Assembly (NCBI GenBank): GCA_964574215.1
Contig: CAZNLR010000064.1
Span: forward strand, 1-17,837
Source of the DNA: GCA-2725625 sp964574215
GTDB taxonomy: Bacteria > Pseudomonadota > Alphaproteobacteria > Rhodospirillales > UBA2165
DNA: 17,837 bases
Direction: 5' to 3'
Below the pieces are notes generated by a model that did not search any database, was not told where the DNA came from, and was given only the letters and a program-made list of their open reading frames with translations. Both the position numbers and the translations under genes were made by a program. Positions 7,398 through 14,612 of the stretch are shown here, piece after piece. Position 1 is the stretch's first letter. Every line of letters begins with the position of its first letter.

Positions 7398-7466
7398 ATG
7401 CTTGGTTTTTGGATTGTAATTCGTATAATTTACTTCGTTGCGATCATGATCAGGCTGATTAAATGA
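7398..7466 (+). CDS. Possible 22-residue hydrophobic small membrane protein
   Basis: An ATG at 7398 follows a strong ribosome-binding site, AGAAGGG (7384-7390), at an ideal 7-base spacing. The peptide is almost wholly hydrophobic: MLGFWIVIRIIYFVAI then Met-Ile-Arg-Leu-Ile-Lys, a single potential membrane helix with Arg/Lys at the C-terminal end. The stop codon overlaps the ATG of the next small frame (ATGA at 7463-7466), a common coupling arrangement. AT-rich sequence gives hydrophobic codons by chance, so this is only a candidate; the combination of Shine-Dalgarno, spacing and ATGA overlap is what makes it worth listing. Confidence 0.3.
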   Translation: MLGFWIVIRIIYFVAIMIRLIK

Positions 7467-7606
7467 CTACCCAAACGCATATTGCTATCAACGTCAAAAA
7501 TAGAGAACTCCTCTACGCGTTTCCAGGATTAAAATCCGGATGTGATGTTTCATTTATTGCACCAATTCATGTGGCCAAATCCACATATCCAAATATCCAG
7601 AAATAA
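7463..7606 (+). CDS. Possible 47-residue small protein coupled to the upstream peptide
   Basis: A short frame starting MTTQTHIAINVKNRELLYAF and ending in YPNIQK before TAA at 7604-7606. Its ATG is embedded in the stop codon of the preceding tiny frame, so it would be translated by re-initiation. I recognise no family. It is soluble in character with one Cys. No terminator is evident after it and it lies head-on to the thiolase gene. The case stands or falls with the upstream small frame. Confidence 0.22.
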   Translation: MTTQTHIAINVKNRELLYAFPGLKSGCDVSFIAPIHVAKSTYPNIQK

Positions 7607-7741
7607 ACATGCGTCAATAGTTTTCCGGACATGCTTGGGTTAGAATTTTTTTATAACAAGGGTATACTCGTCGCGGGCTAGGTGTGCTTAACTTCCAATT
7701 TTCAGTATTCGATACGGAAACAATCGACGCAATTGATATTT

Positions 7742-8926
7742 TTAAGCAACTTCGAACAATCCGGCTGCGCCCATGCCGCCGCCAACGCACATGGTGATGA
7801 CGACATATTTGGTGTTGCGTCTCTTGCCTTCGATGAGGGCGTGGCCGACCAGGCGGGCGCCGGTCATGCCGTAGGGGTGGCCGACGGAGATGCCGCCGCC
7901 GTTGACGTTGTAGAGGTCCGGGTCGATTCCCAGTTGGTCCCGGCAATAAAGGGCCTGACAGGCGAAGGCTTCATTGAGTTCCCAAAGGCCGATGTCGCCG
8001 ACCTTTAAACCGTGTTGCTCCAGCAGTTTCGGTACGGCGTACACCGGACCGATCCCCATTTCCTCGGGCGCGACGCCCGCCACCGCCATGCCCCGATAGA
8101 TGCCCAACGGTGCCAACCCTTTTCGCTCGGCGGCTTTGCTGTCCATGATGACGCAGGCCGACGCTCCGTCCGACAATTGACTGGCGTTGCCGGCGGTAAC
8201 GCAGCCTCCCTCGAGTACCGGGTTCAGGCTCTGCAAACTTTCCTCTGTGGTTGAGGGGCGGTTGCCTTCGTCCCTTTCGAGGGTCACGGTCACCTCGCTG
8301 ACTTCGCCCGTATCTCTGTCTTTAACCAGTTGAACGGAGGTCAAAGGTACGATTTCGTCGTCGAACTTGCCGCTCTCCTGTCCTGCCGCCGTCCGTTGCT
8401 GGGACTGCAAGGCATAGGCGTCCTGATCTTCGCGGCTGACATTGTACTTATTGATAACGAACTCCGCCGTTTCCAGCATGGGCATATAGGCGGTATCCAT
8501 GGCGGCGATAACATTGGCATCCTTTTCCGCCTCCATCCATTCGAAATACTTCATCTGGCCAGCGGTGATATTCTCCTGACCGCCGGCGGCGACGCAATCC
8601 ATGTTGTCAACGACGACTTGTTTGGCGGCCGTCGCAATGGCTGCCAATCCCGAGGCGCATTGCCGGTCGATGGTCTGGCCGGATACGGTTGTGGGCAGTC
8701 CGGCGGCAAGGGCGGACAATCGCGCAACGTTTAAGCCCGCCGTCCCGGCGCCAAGGACAGTGCCGATAACGACATCGTCGATCTCGCCGCCGTCTATGCC
8801 TGCCCGGTCCACGGCGTGGTGAATAGCATGGCCCATCAAGGTTGGTGACTTCATGTTGTTGAAAGCACCCCGGAAGGCCTTGCCGATGGGGGTGCGGGCG
8901 GTTGAAACGATGACGGCTTCTTTCAT
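7742..8926 (-). CDS. Acetyl-CoA acetyltransferase family thiolase
   Basis: A 394-residue thiolase of normal length, expected to cleave a 3-oxoacyl-CoA with CoA to acetyl-CoA (or acyl-CoA) and a shortened acyl-CoA, or run in reverse. The catalytic set is present: nucleophile Cys90 in DRQCASG, NEAFA at 318-322, His350 in GGGISVGHPYGMTGAR and Cys380 in TMCVGGGMGAAGLFE. The loop usually reading GGxESMS is GGQENIT here (115-121), a variant of that loop. The ATG at 8926 follows the last GST-like gene by 15 bp, so it is the final gene of the GST operon. Substrate is not readable. Placed with a ligase and dehydrogenases under a shared putative operator, degradation is more likely than polyhydroxybutyrate synthesis. 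Confidence 0.93.
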   Translation of the reverse strand: MKEAVIVSTARTPIGKAFRGAFNNMKSPTLMGHAIHHAVDRAGIDGGEIDDVVIGTVLGAGTAGLNVARLSALAAGLPTTVSGQTIDRQCASGLAAIATAAKQVVVDNMDCVAAGGQENITAGQMKYFEWMEAEKDANVIAAMDTAYMPMLETAEFVINKYNVSREDQDAYALQSQQRTAAGQESGKFDDEIVPLTSVQLVKDRDTGEVSEVTVTLERDEGNRPSTTEESLQSLNPVLEGGCVTAGNASQLSDGASACVIMDSKAAERKGLAPLGIYRGMAVAGVAPEEMGIGPVYAVPKLLEQHGLKVGDIGLWELNEAFACQALYCRDQLGIDPDLYNVNGGGISVGHPYGMTGARLVGHALIEGKRRNTKYVVITMCVGGGMGAAGLFEVA

Positions 8927-8941
8927 TTTCTAATCTCCGCG

Positions 8942-9931
8942 TTAGTGCAAATAGGAGAGACAACCTGTCTCTTCCAAAATAGGGTCTAAGGCCGATTTAT
9001 CTGTCACGGCTTTATAACGTTCCTTCAAATCGTTCAGGGATTTGGCGTGATAGCGCATAGAAGACTGGCTATAGGCGTCGCCATTCAGATCGACCGTAAA
9101 GGTCTCTTCTTCAGCCTTGATAGCGGCGGCGTTGGCGGTCGACCAGGGAAGAAAATAGGCGCCGACATCCTTTAGAAGGGGTTCCAAGGTCGGGCGCAGC
9201 CTGTGCCAATCCTCGAAGGGGCCGTCGTTTCTGGGTTCGATCATCCGGTAGGCCCATCTCAGAATGTTGGGTGTCCGGGAGCGAATAATACCGCCGGCGG
9301 TGGGGTCCAGTGACATCTCGTAAAACTGATTGCCCAGGCCGAAGTCGGCGAAAGCCGGGCGGTCACCGAACAGGTAACGCCGGTTTTCCAGATGGGGCTC
9401 CAATATTTCCAACAGGTGCTCGAAATAGCGCGTGATCATGGGGCCGACCGTTTCATTGGAACCCACCAATTCAAGCCGGCCCTTCATTCGGGCGAGAACT
9501 TTTTCGGCCAGCGCATCGATTTCGGCGCGGTTACCGTCGAGAAGAATTTCCCGGGCTAAAATATGTGACGTAGCCAATTGGTCTGCTTTTGATACCCAGC
9601 GATGATGGAACATCAGTTTCATCACCCATTCGTCGCCGTATTCCTCGATCAGCGCTGAAAGAAACGCGAGCGTTGGGTCGTCGGGGTGCACGGACGGGTC
9701 CGGATGGATTTGTTCCATCCTTTCGATGACAGGCGTCGAATCCTGAAGGCTTTCCCCCTCGGGCGAGACCACCAGGGGCATCAGGGGCATACGGGTGAGC
9801 CGGTTGAATTCCTCCTCATTTTGAAAGCGTTGCAGCCACTGGTGTGGAATTTTTTTGTAGCGGAAATAAGAACGGATTTTAACCGAATAGGGCGACATCT
9901 CGGCGCCAAAAATTTTGTATCTTCCGGTCAT
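8942..9931 (-). CDS. GST-like protein, second tandem paralog (329 residues)
   Basis: A glutathione S-transferase superfamily protein, longer than the usual 200-230 residues. The thioredoxin-like N-domain spans about 1-80. It begins YKIFGAEMSPYSVKIRSY, where the Grx-type CPYC position reads SPYS (Ser13-Pro-Tyr-Ser16), followed by a cis-Pro region MPLVV and the glutathione gamma-Glu contact QDSTP (Asp-Ser). A helical C-domain follows, with YLFGDRPAFADFGL, and then an extra C-terminal part of about 80 residues ending in TGCLSYLH. I chose the ATG at 9931; a TTG two codons earlier is possible, but the ATG makes the protein exactly the length of its paralog. About 67% of residues (219/329, hand count, no gaps) match the neighbour. 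Predicted glutathione-dependent enzyme; substrate unknown. Confidence 0.85.
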   Translation of the reverse strand: MTGRYKIFGAEMSPYSVKIRSYFRYKKIPHQWLQRFQNEEEFNRLTRMPLMPLVVSPEGESLQDSTPVIERMEQIHPDPSVHPDDPTLAFLSALIEEYGDEWVMKLMFHHRWVSKADQLATSHILAREILLDGNRAEIDALAEKVLARMKGRLELVGSNETVGPMITRYFEHLLEILEPHLENRRYLFGDRPAFADFGLGNQFYEMSLDPTAGGIIRSRTPNILRWAYRMIEPRNDGPFEDWHRLRPTLEPLLKDVGAYFLPWSTANAAAIKAEEETFTVDLNGDAYSQSSMRYHAKSLNDLKERYKAVTDKSALDPILEETGCLSYLH

Positions 9932-9941
9932 TCCCAAAAGC

Positions 9942-10931
9942 TCATCGCAAATATGTGAGACAACCGGTGCTTTCTAATATGGCATCCAGGTCAGATTTGT
10001 CCTCCACCGCCGCATATCTCTCCCTTAAGGCTTTCAACGACCGTGCATGATATTTTTGCGGCCCCTGAACATAATCATCGCCGTTTAAATTGACGGAGAA
10101 TGATTCTTCCTCTGCTGCCAGGGCCTTTGTGTTAGCCGTCGACCAGGGAAGGAAATAGGCGCCCGCATCGGCAAGCAGCGGTTCCAGCGTCGGGCGCAGG
10201 CTTGGCCAATCCTCAAAAGGGCCGTCATTGCGGGGATCGGTCATCCGATAGGCCCATTTCAGGACATTGGGTGTGCGGGCGCGGATGATGGCGCCGGTTG
10301 TGGGGTCCAGGGCCATCTCGTAAACCTGGAGACCAAGACCGAAATCGGCGAAAGCCGGGCGATCGCCGAATAGATACAGCCGGTCTTCAAGATGAGGCTC
10401 CAGAATTTCCAGTAACCGGTCAAAATATTTGGAGATCAGCGGTGCCGTTTCGTCGCTGGAGCCGACGAAAGACCCCCGGCCGCTCATGCGTTGGAGAATT
10501 TTTTCCGCCAGTCCATCGACTTTTTCCCGGTCTTCATAGGGCAGCACATCGCGGGCCAGGACGTGAGCAGTAGCCAGTTGATCGGGCTCCGTATACCAGC
10601 GGTGATGGAACATTAGTTTATTGCCCCATTCATCGCCGTATTCTTCGATCAAACAGGAGAGAAAGGCGAGAGCGGGATCATCGGGGTGGATAGAAGGTTC
10701 GGGAAACAGCGGGTCGAGCTTTTCCATGAGGGGGGTCGAATCCTGCATACCTTCCTCGTCCGGGGTGACGACCAGCGGAATGATCGGGATGCGAGCGTAT
10801 TTTTTATATTCCTCATCTTGCCGCATACGCGAAAGCCATTGATGGGGAATGTTTTTGTAACGGAAGTAGGATCGAACCTTAACCGAATAGGGCGACATCT
10901 CTGCGCCGTATATTTTGTACTCGTTACTCAT
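9942..10931 (-). CDS. GST-like protein, first tandem paralog (329 residues)
   Basis: The upstream partner of the tandem pair, with the same architecture. The N-terminus reads YKIYGAEMSPYSVKVRSY with the SPYS motif, followed by IPLVVTP with the cis-Pro, MQDSTPLM as the probable gamma-Glu binding site, a central EEYGDEWGNKLMFHHRW block, and the C-domain YLFGDRPAFADFGLGLQVYEM. A C-terminal extension carries DPRNDGPFEDW and a closing TGCLTYLR. The block FGDRPAFADFGLG is identical in both paralogs. The ATG at 10931 is the only reasonable start. It lies between the nu-class GST (40 bp upstream) and its paralog (10 bp downstream), in one likely transcript. The duplication with both copies intact suggests two substrates or a heterodimer; that is inference. 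Confidence 0.85.
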   Translation of the reverse strand: MSNEYKIYGAEMSPYSVKVRSYFRYKNIPHQWLSRMRQDEEYKKYARIPIIPLVVTPDEEGMQDSTPLMEKLDPLFPEPSIHPDDPALAFLSCLIEEYGDEWGNKLMFHHRWYTEPDQLATAHVLARDVLPYEDREKVDGLAEKILQRMSGRGSFVGSSDETAPLISKYFDRLLEILEPHLEDRLYLFGDRPAFADFGLGLQVYEMALDPTTGAIIRARTPNVLKWAYRMTDPRNDGPFEDWPSLRPTLEPLLADAGAYFLPWSTANTKALAAEEESFSVNLNGDDYVQGPQKYHARSLKALRERYAAVEDKSDLDAILESTGCLTYLR

Positions 10932-10971
10932 GGCAAATTACCCACTGGAAAACCTCATCGGAACTGACTTT

Positions 10972-11637
10972 CTAAATTGAAGACTGCGCCTTCTCCTGCG
11001 CTTTTTTGAATTCTTCCTTGCCGATATTAGCGGCACGCTGCACGGCAGGTCGAGCGCCAACCCGTTTGAACCAGGCACGAAGATGTTCGTACTCGGTCAA
11101 ATCAATGCCGTAGGCTTTGTATCCCCTGATCCAGGGCCACGCCGCCATATCGGCAATGGAATAGTCCGCTGCCAAATAATCACGGCCTTCCAACCTGTCG
11201 TTCATAACGCCAAATAAGCGGATGACTTCGTCGGTAAAGCGTTCGACGGCATAGTCGATTTTTTCTTCCTTGTAGTTGCGGAAATGAGCCGCCTGCCCGC
11301 CCATGGGGCCGAGGGCGCCGACCTGCCAATAGAGCCATTGCTCGACCTCCGACCGGGCGCGCCGGTCTGTGGGATAGAACAAGCCGGACTTGTCTCCGAG
11401 ATATTGGAGCATAGCGCCGGATTCGAAAATTGAGATGAGCTCACCGCCGGGGCCTTCAGGATCGACCATCGCCGGCATCCGGCCGTTTGGCGAGATTTCC
11501 AGGAATGACGTTTGGTGCTGCTCACCCTTGGACAAATCTACCCACTTTATCTCGTAGGGCAGATCACATTCCTCCAGCATGATGGTGATTTTCCAGCCAT
11601 TCGGCGTCGGCCAGAAATAAAGTTCAATGAGAGCCAT
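10972..11637 (-). CDS. yfcG: Nu-class glutathione S-transferase (YfcG/YghU-like disulfide-bond oxidoreductase)
   Basis: A 221-residue GST that follows E. coli YfcG closely along its length. It shares LYFWPTPNGWKITIMLEE (YfcG has an APTPNGHKIT version), ISPNGRMPAMVDPEGPGGE, SIFESGAMLQYL, the aromatic-rich QWLYWQVGALGPMGGQ block typical of the nu class, and YSIADMAAWPW. Thr11 and Asn13 of TPNG are the residues that contact glutathione disulfide in YfcG. That family shows glutathione-disulfide oxidoreductase and peroxidase activity rather than classic conjugation. The ATG at 11637 is the first gene of the minus-strand GST/thiolase operon and lies 60 bp from the putative IclR operator at 11697-11714. 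Confidence 0.9.
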   Translation of the reverse strand: MALIELYFWPTPNGWKITIMLEECDLPYEIKWVDLSKGEQHQTSFLEISPNGRMPAMVDPEGPGGELISIFESGAMLQYLGDKSGLFYPTDRRARSEVEQWLYWQVGALGPMGGQAAHFRNYKEEKIDYAVERFTDEVIRLFGVMNDRLEGRDYLAADYSIADMAAWPWIRGYKAYGIDLTEYEHLRAWFKRVGARPAVQRAANIGKEEFKKAQEKAQSSI

Positions 11638-11852
11638 CTCACAAATTTTCCTAAAGTTAAATTAAACCTTAAACCCATTATTTGTTTATTGCAAAATTGC
11701 TTAATATGCAATAAATTATTAATAAAGCAATTTATATAAGGATATTGTAATTGGCCCGATTGCGGGATAGAGCTTTGCTCAATCGGTAATTCCGGCAGGC
11801 AAAACCAACAACAAGCCCGATCTCCGGGCCATGGAGCAAGGAACAGCACCCA
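11638..11852. promoter_or_regulatory. Divergent promoter region between the GST operon and the acyl-CoA ligase
   Basis: This AT-rich region of 215 bp must hold promoters for both directions. It contains the putative IclR operator at 11697-11714. It also has 8-bp arms TTATTGCA (11686-11693) and TGCAATAA (11707-11714), a further half-site AAGCAA (11725-11730), and 7-bp arms CCGATTG (11756-11762) and CAATCGG (11780-11786) that could form a 5' UTR hairpin of the ligase. An AAGGAA ribosome-binding site sits at 11838-11843. Promoter -35/-10 boxes cannot be assigned with confidence. Confidence 0.6.
11697..11714. promoter_or_regulatory. Putative IclR operator, site A
   Basis: TTGCTTAATATGCAATAA, containing the inverted pair TTGC/GCAA. 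Its near twin, with one base changed, lies upstream of the iclR gene at 16861-16878. A second half-site ATTGCA begins 9 bp upstream of TTGC here. It is 60 bp from the GST start and 139 bp from the ligase start. The match between two divergent promoters of the same gene cluster is direct; binding by the IclR protein is inferred. Confidence 0.6.
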
Positions 11853-13397
11853 ATGACAAACGGTGATTTTCACACTCTCACACAGAATATTTTGGCAACA
11901 GGAAGCACGACAGTTGGATTGGTCTTTGCCGAACGCGCCAAACGCGACCGTACCCGTGACGCTGTGGAGATGGGTTCCCGCACTCTTACTTATGGTGAAC
12001 TTAATGAGCGGGTCAATCGCCTGGCCAACGTTCTTATGGGTAAAGGAATCGGCTACCAAGACCGGGTTGCGCTGCTGTCTCACAATTCCATCGAGTATCT
12101 CGAAATCATATTGGCGGCGGCAAAAATTGGAGCCATTGTTTGCTGTCAAAATTGGCGATTGGCGCCGTCGGAGCTGACCCATTGTATCAATCTGGTCGAA
12201 CCCAAACTTATTATAAAACAGCCTGAACTGGGCGGATTACTGGATTCCGAGAATCTGGTTCCCTTTCAAGCCATTGATCTGGGCGAGGAATATGAGGCGC
12301 TTCTCAACAAGGCTTCAACCAATGATCCCATTCAACCCGTGGACAGCGAGGACGGGTTGGTCGTTCTTTATACCAGCGGAACGACGGGCCTGCCGAAGGG
12401 CGCTTTGGTTAGTCACAGGGCAATGGTGACGCGGACCATGGTTTACGCGGCGGAACTGAATGTGCCGTCGATGGATACATTCTTCGCCTGGTCGCCCCTG
12501 TTTCATATGGGGGCAGCCGACCATTCCATCGCCACATTGCTGCGGGGTGGTAAGGTTTTCGTTACCGACGGGTTTGAACTCGACCGCATGCTGCCGGCTC
12601 TGGAACGTAACAGGACGCAATGGTTCAGTCTGCTGCCGGGCATCATCGAAGGCTTGATAGACGCCGTGAAGACTACCAAGCCAAAAATGCTGGGCGTTGG
12701 CACTGTCGGTGGCATGGCGGACTTGATTACCCCTGACCAAATCGGTGAAATCTCAGAGCTTTTCCAGGCGCCATATTTGAATACATTCGGATCCTCCGAG
12801 ACCGGGCTGCCGCCGGCAACGGGCGGGCTTATCCCCATCGGCGTTGTGCCCGAAACCCTATCCAAGCGCCAGACCGGCTACTGCGAAGTGCGACTGCTTG
12901 ATCTGGAGGACCGTGAGGTGGCCGACGGCGACCCCGGTGAGGTGGTGGTGCGCGGCCCGACGCTTTTCAGCGGCTACGTGCGCAATCCTGAAGCCAACGA
13001 GAGGGACTTCAGGGACGGCTGGTTCCATATGGGGGATGTCATGCGCCGCAACCCGGACGGCACCTTGGACTTTGTCGACCGGGTCAAATACATGATCAAA
13101 TCGGGCGGTGAAAATATTTACCCGGCCGAAATCGAAAAGGCCATCATGGCCGATTCCCGGGTCAGTGAAGCGGCGGTCATAAAAAAGAAAGATGAGCAAT
13201 GGGGCGAAGTGCCCGTCGCCGTCGTCGCCCGGCGGGATGAAAGCCTGACCGAGGAAGACGTGGTTAACCTCTGTCTGCAAAAACTCGCTCGTTATAAACG
13301 TCCGAAGGAAGTGCACTTTATTTCTGCCCGTGACTTTCCCCGCAGCACAACGGGCAAAGTTCAGAGGCACGAGCTCGAGAAACAGATTACGGGATAA
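11853..13397 (+). CDS. Acyl-CoA ligase (AMP-binding, ANL superfamily)
   Basis: A 514-residue adenylate-forming enzyme that would convert a carboxylic acid, ATP and CoA to acyl-CoA, AMP and PPi. Motifs in order are the P-loop YTSGTTGLPKG (173-183), the A5 region TFGSSETG (311-318), the adenosine-binding Asp395 in WFHMGD, Arg410 in VDRVKYMIKSGGENIYP, and the catalytic A10 lysine Lys502 in PRSTTGKVQR. The length and hinge motif fit acyl-CoA synthetases of the fatty/aryl/cyclic acid type; the substrate is not predictable by eye. ATG at 11853 has AAGGAA 9 bases upstream. It is transcribed away from the GST operon and meets the dehydrogenase operon tail to tail, with 3 bp between stop codons. It is the likely entry enzyme of the island. 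Confidence 0.92.
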   Translation: MTNGDFHTLTQNILATGSTTVGLVFAERAKRDRTRDAVEMGSRTLTYGELNERVNRLANVLMGKGIGYQDRVALLSHNSIEYLEIILAAAKIGAIVCCQNWRLAPSELTHCINLVEPKLIIKQPELGGLLDSENLVPFQAIDLGEEYEALLNKASTNDPIQPVDSEDGLVVLYTSGTTGLPKGALVSHRAMVTRTMVYAAELNVPSMDTFFAWSPLFHMGAADHSIATLLRGGKVFVTDGFELDRMLPALERNRTQWFSLLPGIIEGLIDAVKTTKPKMLGVGTVGGMADLITPDQIGEISELFQAPYLNTFGSSETGLPPATGGLIPIGVVPETLSKRQTGYCEVRLLDLEDREVADGDPGEVVVRGPTLFSGYVRNPEANERDFRDGWFHMGDVMRRNPDGTLDFVDRVKYMIKSGGENIYPAEIEKAIMADSRVSEAAVIKKKDEQWGEVPVAVVARRDESLTEEDVVNLCLQKLARYKRPKEVHFISARDFPRSTTGKVQRHELEKQITG

Positions 13398-13400
13398 ATA

Positions 13401-14600
13401 TTAGGAACTGCCGGTGGGCAGATCTTTGAACGGAATATCCTTATCCACTCGAATATCCGCCGGTAGTCCCAGTATTCGTTCGGCGATAATGTTGCGGAGA
13501 ATCTCGTTGGTGCCGCCCGCCACCTGGGAAACCGGCGCAAAAAGAAACAAGTCCTGAAAATCCCCATTCTGGGGTGCTGTCCCCCCATCCATGATATTGC
13601 CGCCCATACCGATCAGGTCCAATCCATAGGAGGCAATTTCCTGTTGTTTCTCGGCGCCGACCAGTTTGGTGATGGAAGCTTCCGGACCCGGTTGCTGGCC
13701 CTGTGACAGGGCCGTGAACATTCTGAAGTTGGTGTATTNNNNNNNNNNNNNNNNCCAGTCGACCAGTTTCTCTCGAACGGCGCCATTTTTTGAGGCGGGC
13801 CGACCATCAATATCAAGCGACTGCGCCAGGGCGAAAATCTCGTCAAAATCGGGGCCGCCGGCATGACCGACCGCCATGCGTTCGTTCATTAAGGTGGTTA
13901 GCGCGACTTTCCACCCGTCGCCGATCTCACCCAGCCGTTGACTGTCGGGAACGCGAACGTCACTGAAAAACACTTCGTTAAAATGAGAATCGCCGGAAAT
14001 TTGTTTAATGGGGCGGCATTCGATACCGGGAGACTTCATGTCGATGAAAAAGAAGGTAAGCCCTTTGTGTTTGGGGGCGTCAAAATCGGACCGCGCCAAC
14101 AGTATTCCAAAATCCGCCGTGTCTGCGAAAGACGTCCATATTTTCTGCCCGTTAATCACCCACTCATCGCCATCCTGCACCGCCTTGGTTCTGACACCGG
14201 CCAAATCCGAACCCGCCGCCGGTTCCGAGAATAGCTGGCACCATAGTTCTTCCCCTCGCAAAGCGGGCTCAACATAGCGGTCCAGCTGTTCTTCGGTGGC
14301 AAAAGCAAACAATGTCGGAATACACATACCGAGACCCACCCGGAAGACGTTATAAACGAGATCGTATTGCCGTTCTTCCTCGTCATATATGACTTGCTGA
14401 ATCTCATTGCCGCCGCGTCCGCCGAAACGGGTGGGCCAGGTGATGGCGGCATAACCGGCATCAGCTTTGATGGCTTGCCATTCCTTGGCATTTTTCCGGC
14501 TGAATGAATCACGGGTACGGTACTTTTCACCATATTTCCGGAGAAAATCTCTGACCGTGGCGCGAAATTCCGCTTCTTCCGGTGTATCGTTAAAATCCAT
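13401..14600 (-). CDS. Acyl-CoA dehydrogenase, large-type subunit (interrupted by a 16-N gap)
   Basis: A 399-residue acyl-CoA dehydrogenase fold that would introduce an alpha-beta double bond using FAD. Visible are the N-terminal helical domain, the substrate/FAD loop CQLFSEPAAGSDLAG (about 144-158), VINGQKIWTSFADTADF, and the C-terminal SQVAGGTNEILRNIIAERILGLP. At the position where medium-chain dehydrogenase has its catalytic Glu (YEGT), this protein has AGGT, so it lacks that base. This is usual for one subunit of heteromeric dehydrogenases. The 16 Ns at 13739-13754 replace about 5-6 codons; the frame is open on both sides and the family spacing fits, so the gene is probably intact in the organism. 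It follows the second dehydrogenase by 12 bp. Confidence 0.9.
   Translation of the reverse strand: MDFNDTPEEAEFRATVRDFLRKYGEKYRTRDSFSRKNAKEWQAIKADAGYAAITWPTRFGGRGGNEIQQVIYDEEERQYDLVYNVFRVGLGMCIPTLFAFATEEQLDRYVEPALRGEELWCQLFSEPAAGSDLAGVRTKAVQDGDEWVINGQKIWTSFADTADFGILLARSDFDAPKHKGLTFFFIDMKSPGIECRPIKQISGDSHFNEVFFSDVRVPDSQRLGEIGDGWKVALTTLMNERMAVGHAGGPDFDEIFALAQSLDIDGRPASKNGAVREKLVDWXXXXXXYTNFRMFTALSQGQQPGPEASITKLVGAEKQQEIASYGLDLIGMGGNIMDGGTAPQNGDFQDLFLFAPVSQVAGGTNEILRNIIAERILGLPADIRVDKDIPFKDLPTGSS
13739..13754. other. Assembly gap (16 Ns) inside an acyl-CoA dehydrogenase gene
   Basis: Sixteen undetermined bases. The reading frame on the two sides is consistent (...REKLVDW before, YTNFRMFTALS after), which matches normal spacing in this family. 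The gap length is therefore likely close to real and no frameshift need be assumed. Confidence 0.98.
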
Positions 14601-14612
14601 CAGCCGCTCCCA

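Larger units (their letters stand above)
6943..7741. other. AT-rich spacer without a confident gene
   Basis: About 800 bp between the hypothetical gene and the thiolase stop. It contains a half copy of the palindromic repeat at 7075-7088 and several short frames without family resemblance, including a 63-codon TTG-start frame at 7186-7377 that I do not accept as a gene. The only part with gene-like signals is the pair of tiny ORFs at 7398-7606. No tRNA, transposase or clear pseudogene was recognised. Confidence 0.5.

Noticed and set aside
13739..13754. Possible frameshift or pseudogene at the N run in the acyl-CoA dehydrogenase
   Set aside because: Both sides are in the same frame and the residue spacing fits the family, so it is an assembly gap rather than a broken gene.
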